Below, piece after piece: positions 6,901 to 6,953 of a DNA stretch of 6,953 nucleotides. A program made the position numbers and the translations under genes. The stretch comes from DATNNN01 sp035601815. GTDB lineage: Bacteria > Pseudomonadota > Alphaproteobacteria > Rhizobiales > Xanthobacteraceae. The stretch lies in contig DATNNN010000036.1 of NCBI GenBank assembly GCA_035601815.1, positions 1 through 6,953 on the forward strand, written 5' to 3'. Below the pieces are notes generated by a model. That model did no database searches. It saw nothing but the letters and a program-made list of their open reading frames with translations, and was not told where the DNA came from. How positions within the stretch are numbered: position 1 is the first letter of the stretch; each line of letters starts with the position of its first letter.

Positions 6901-6953
6901 CCGGGCAGCGCCGCGCTGATCTGGATGGTGGGGAAGTCAACCCGCGGCAGCGC
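3915..6953 (-). CDS. RND efflux pump inner-membrane transporter, MdtC/MdtB-like, N-terminus missing
   Basis: This is the inner-membrane, proton-driven subunit of a tripartite RND efflux pump, exporting drugs or other small molecules from periplasm and membrane. The frame is open to the right edge: 1012 residues are visible, and comparison with MdtC suggests that about 35, including TM1, are missing. The first visible residues, ALPRVDFPTIQISAALPGAS, fit the start of the first periplasmic domain. TM2-TM6 fall near visible residues 299-453, TM7 near 496-515 and TM8-TM12 near 824-978, with the second periplasmic domain between TM7 and TM8. The proton-relay residues are present: Asp366 and Asp367 in 'GFVVDDAIVVLENIYR' (TM4), and a Lys at 890 in 'VKKNAIMMVDFA' (TM10). 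Motifs such as 'LREFAVT'-like FREFAVTISVAI and LTLTPMLCARLL favour the MdtB/MdtC branch over AcrB. It is the last gene of its transcript; the adaptor and any partner transporter would lie upstream, outside the window. Substrates cannot be read from the sequence. Confidence 0.96.
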   Translation of the reverse strand, partial: ALPRVDFPTIQISAALPGASPETMAASVATPIERQLATIAGITSISSTSTTGSISIVVQFDLARDIDNAALDVQSALSVAQRQLPIEMTVPPSFRKVNPADAPVLFLSVMSDTMPLSEVHEYADTIISQQISQLAGVAQVNIFGGQKYAVRVRLNPDAIAARGISMQEVQAAVAGISSITPTGTIGGQKQNLTLDMGLGTKDAARYREVVVAWRNGAPVRLKEIATVDDGVENERIAGWYNDTRSINLAIYRQPDANTVEVVDLVKKHLPEYRAQVPGAVTIQVLMDRSVSIRQSVEDVQFTLGLAIGLVVMVIFLFLRNARATIIPSLALPLSIVATFAAMWALGYSINNMTLLALTLCVGFVVDDAIVVLENIYRYVERGMPPFQAALIGAREISFTIVSMTLSLVAVFIPVLFMGGVVGRVFREFAVTISVAILVSGFVSLTLTPMLCARLLKQVDHHKRPNWLLRQSERVFDAALAGYRRSLDFVLHHRPATLGVTLATILFAVGLYTWIPKGFFPVEDTGFIMGTVEAATDIGFPSMAAHQREVAAVVRKDPDVEYVVYAAGATGISPTSNTGRIFVALKPRSERKLTAFQILQRLRQSVSVVAGVNVFFQPVQNISVGGIVSKSQYQYTLQSSDTVALYTYAPILTNKIADLDMLRDVTSDLQITNPQLTIDVDRDKAAALGLTEDQVRSVLYSQFGTRQVATLYTPNNQYQIIIENAPAFQKDASDLAQVYLRTGNGRVVPIEAIATIRSTTGPLQVAHQQQQPAVTISFNLAPGVALGDAVTAIQQIERQANVPASISSGFQGTAAVFRDSLSNQPLLIIAAILVIYIVLGVLYESFIHPVTILSGLPSAGIGALLTLLLFKMDLSVIAIIGIVMLVGIVKKNAIMMVDFAIDRRRQGMEPLEAIREAALLRFRPIMMTTLAAIFGSLPIALGAGAGSELRQPLGVAVVGGLLLSQLLTLYITPVIYLYLDRFDRRLAKAVGEEEPVLGPTEAAPAQERPVAAE

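Overview
The window is dense, high-GC (about two-thirds G+C by eye) bacterial chromosome. The protein sequences and gene content suggest an alphaproteobacterium, probably of the Hyphomicrobiales (rhizobial) type. This rests on a class III CoA-transferase and a glutaryl-CoA dehydrogenase placed with biotin synthase, and on an MdtC-like RND pump, not on an rRNA or marker gene. I see no RNA gene, insertion sequence, CRISPR array, phage gene or long repeat.

Layout. On the minus strand, read right to left, three genes lie nearly end to end: glutaryl-CoA dehydrogenase (gcdH, 2459 to 1245), biotin synthase (bioB, 1234 to 239) and the N-terminal part of a CaiB/BaiF class III CoA-transferase (228 to the window edge). 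The gaps are 10 bases each, so this is very likely one operon. A 94-base spacer (2460-2553) separates gcdH from a divergent plus-strand gene (2554-3912). That gene encodes an NAD(P)-binding oxidoreductase of the 'homoserine dehydrogenase-like, SAF domain' family, whose reaction I cannot assign. It converges, with a 2-base gap, on an RND efflux transporter gene on the minus strand (6953 to 3915), whose first roughly 35 codons lie beyond the right edge.

How the genes may work together. Glutaryl-CoA links the three-gene operon. In Agrobacterium, a CaiB-type transferase makes glutaryl-CoA from glutarate and succinyl-CoA, and BioZ condenses glutaryl-CoA with malonyl-ACP to start the pimeloyl chain of biotin. 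GcdH consumes the same glutaryl-CoA for energy, giving crotonyl-CoA, and BioB performs the last step of biotin synthesis. A gcdH-bioB-caiB operon would therefore put the supply, the competing drain and the end step of one biotin route under common control. No bioZ is visible here, so the link is an inference, but it is the most interesting point in the window. The oxidoreductase and the pump have no evident connection to it.
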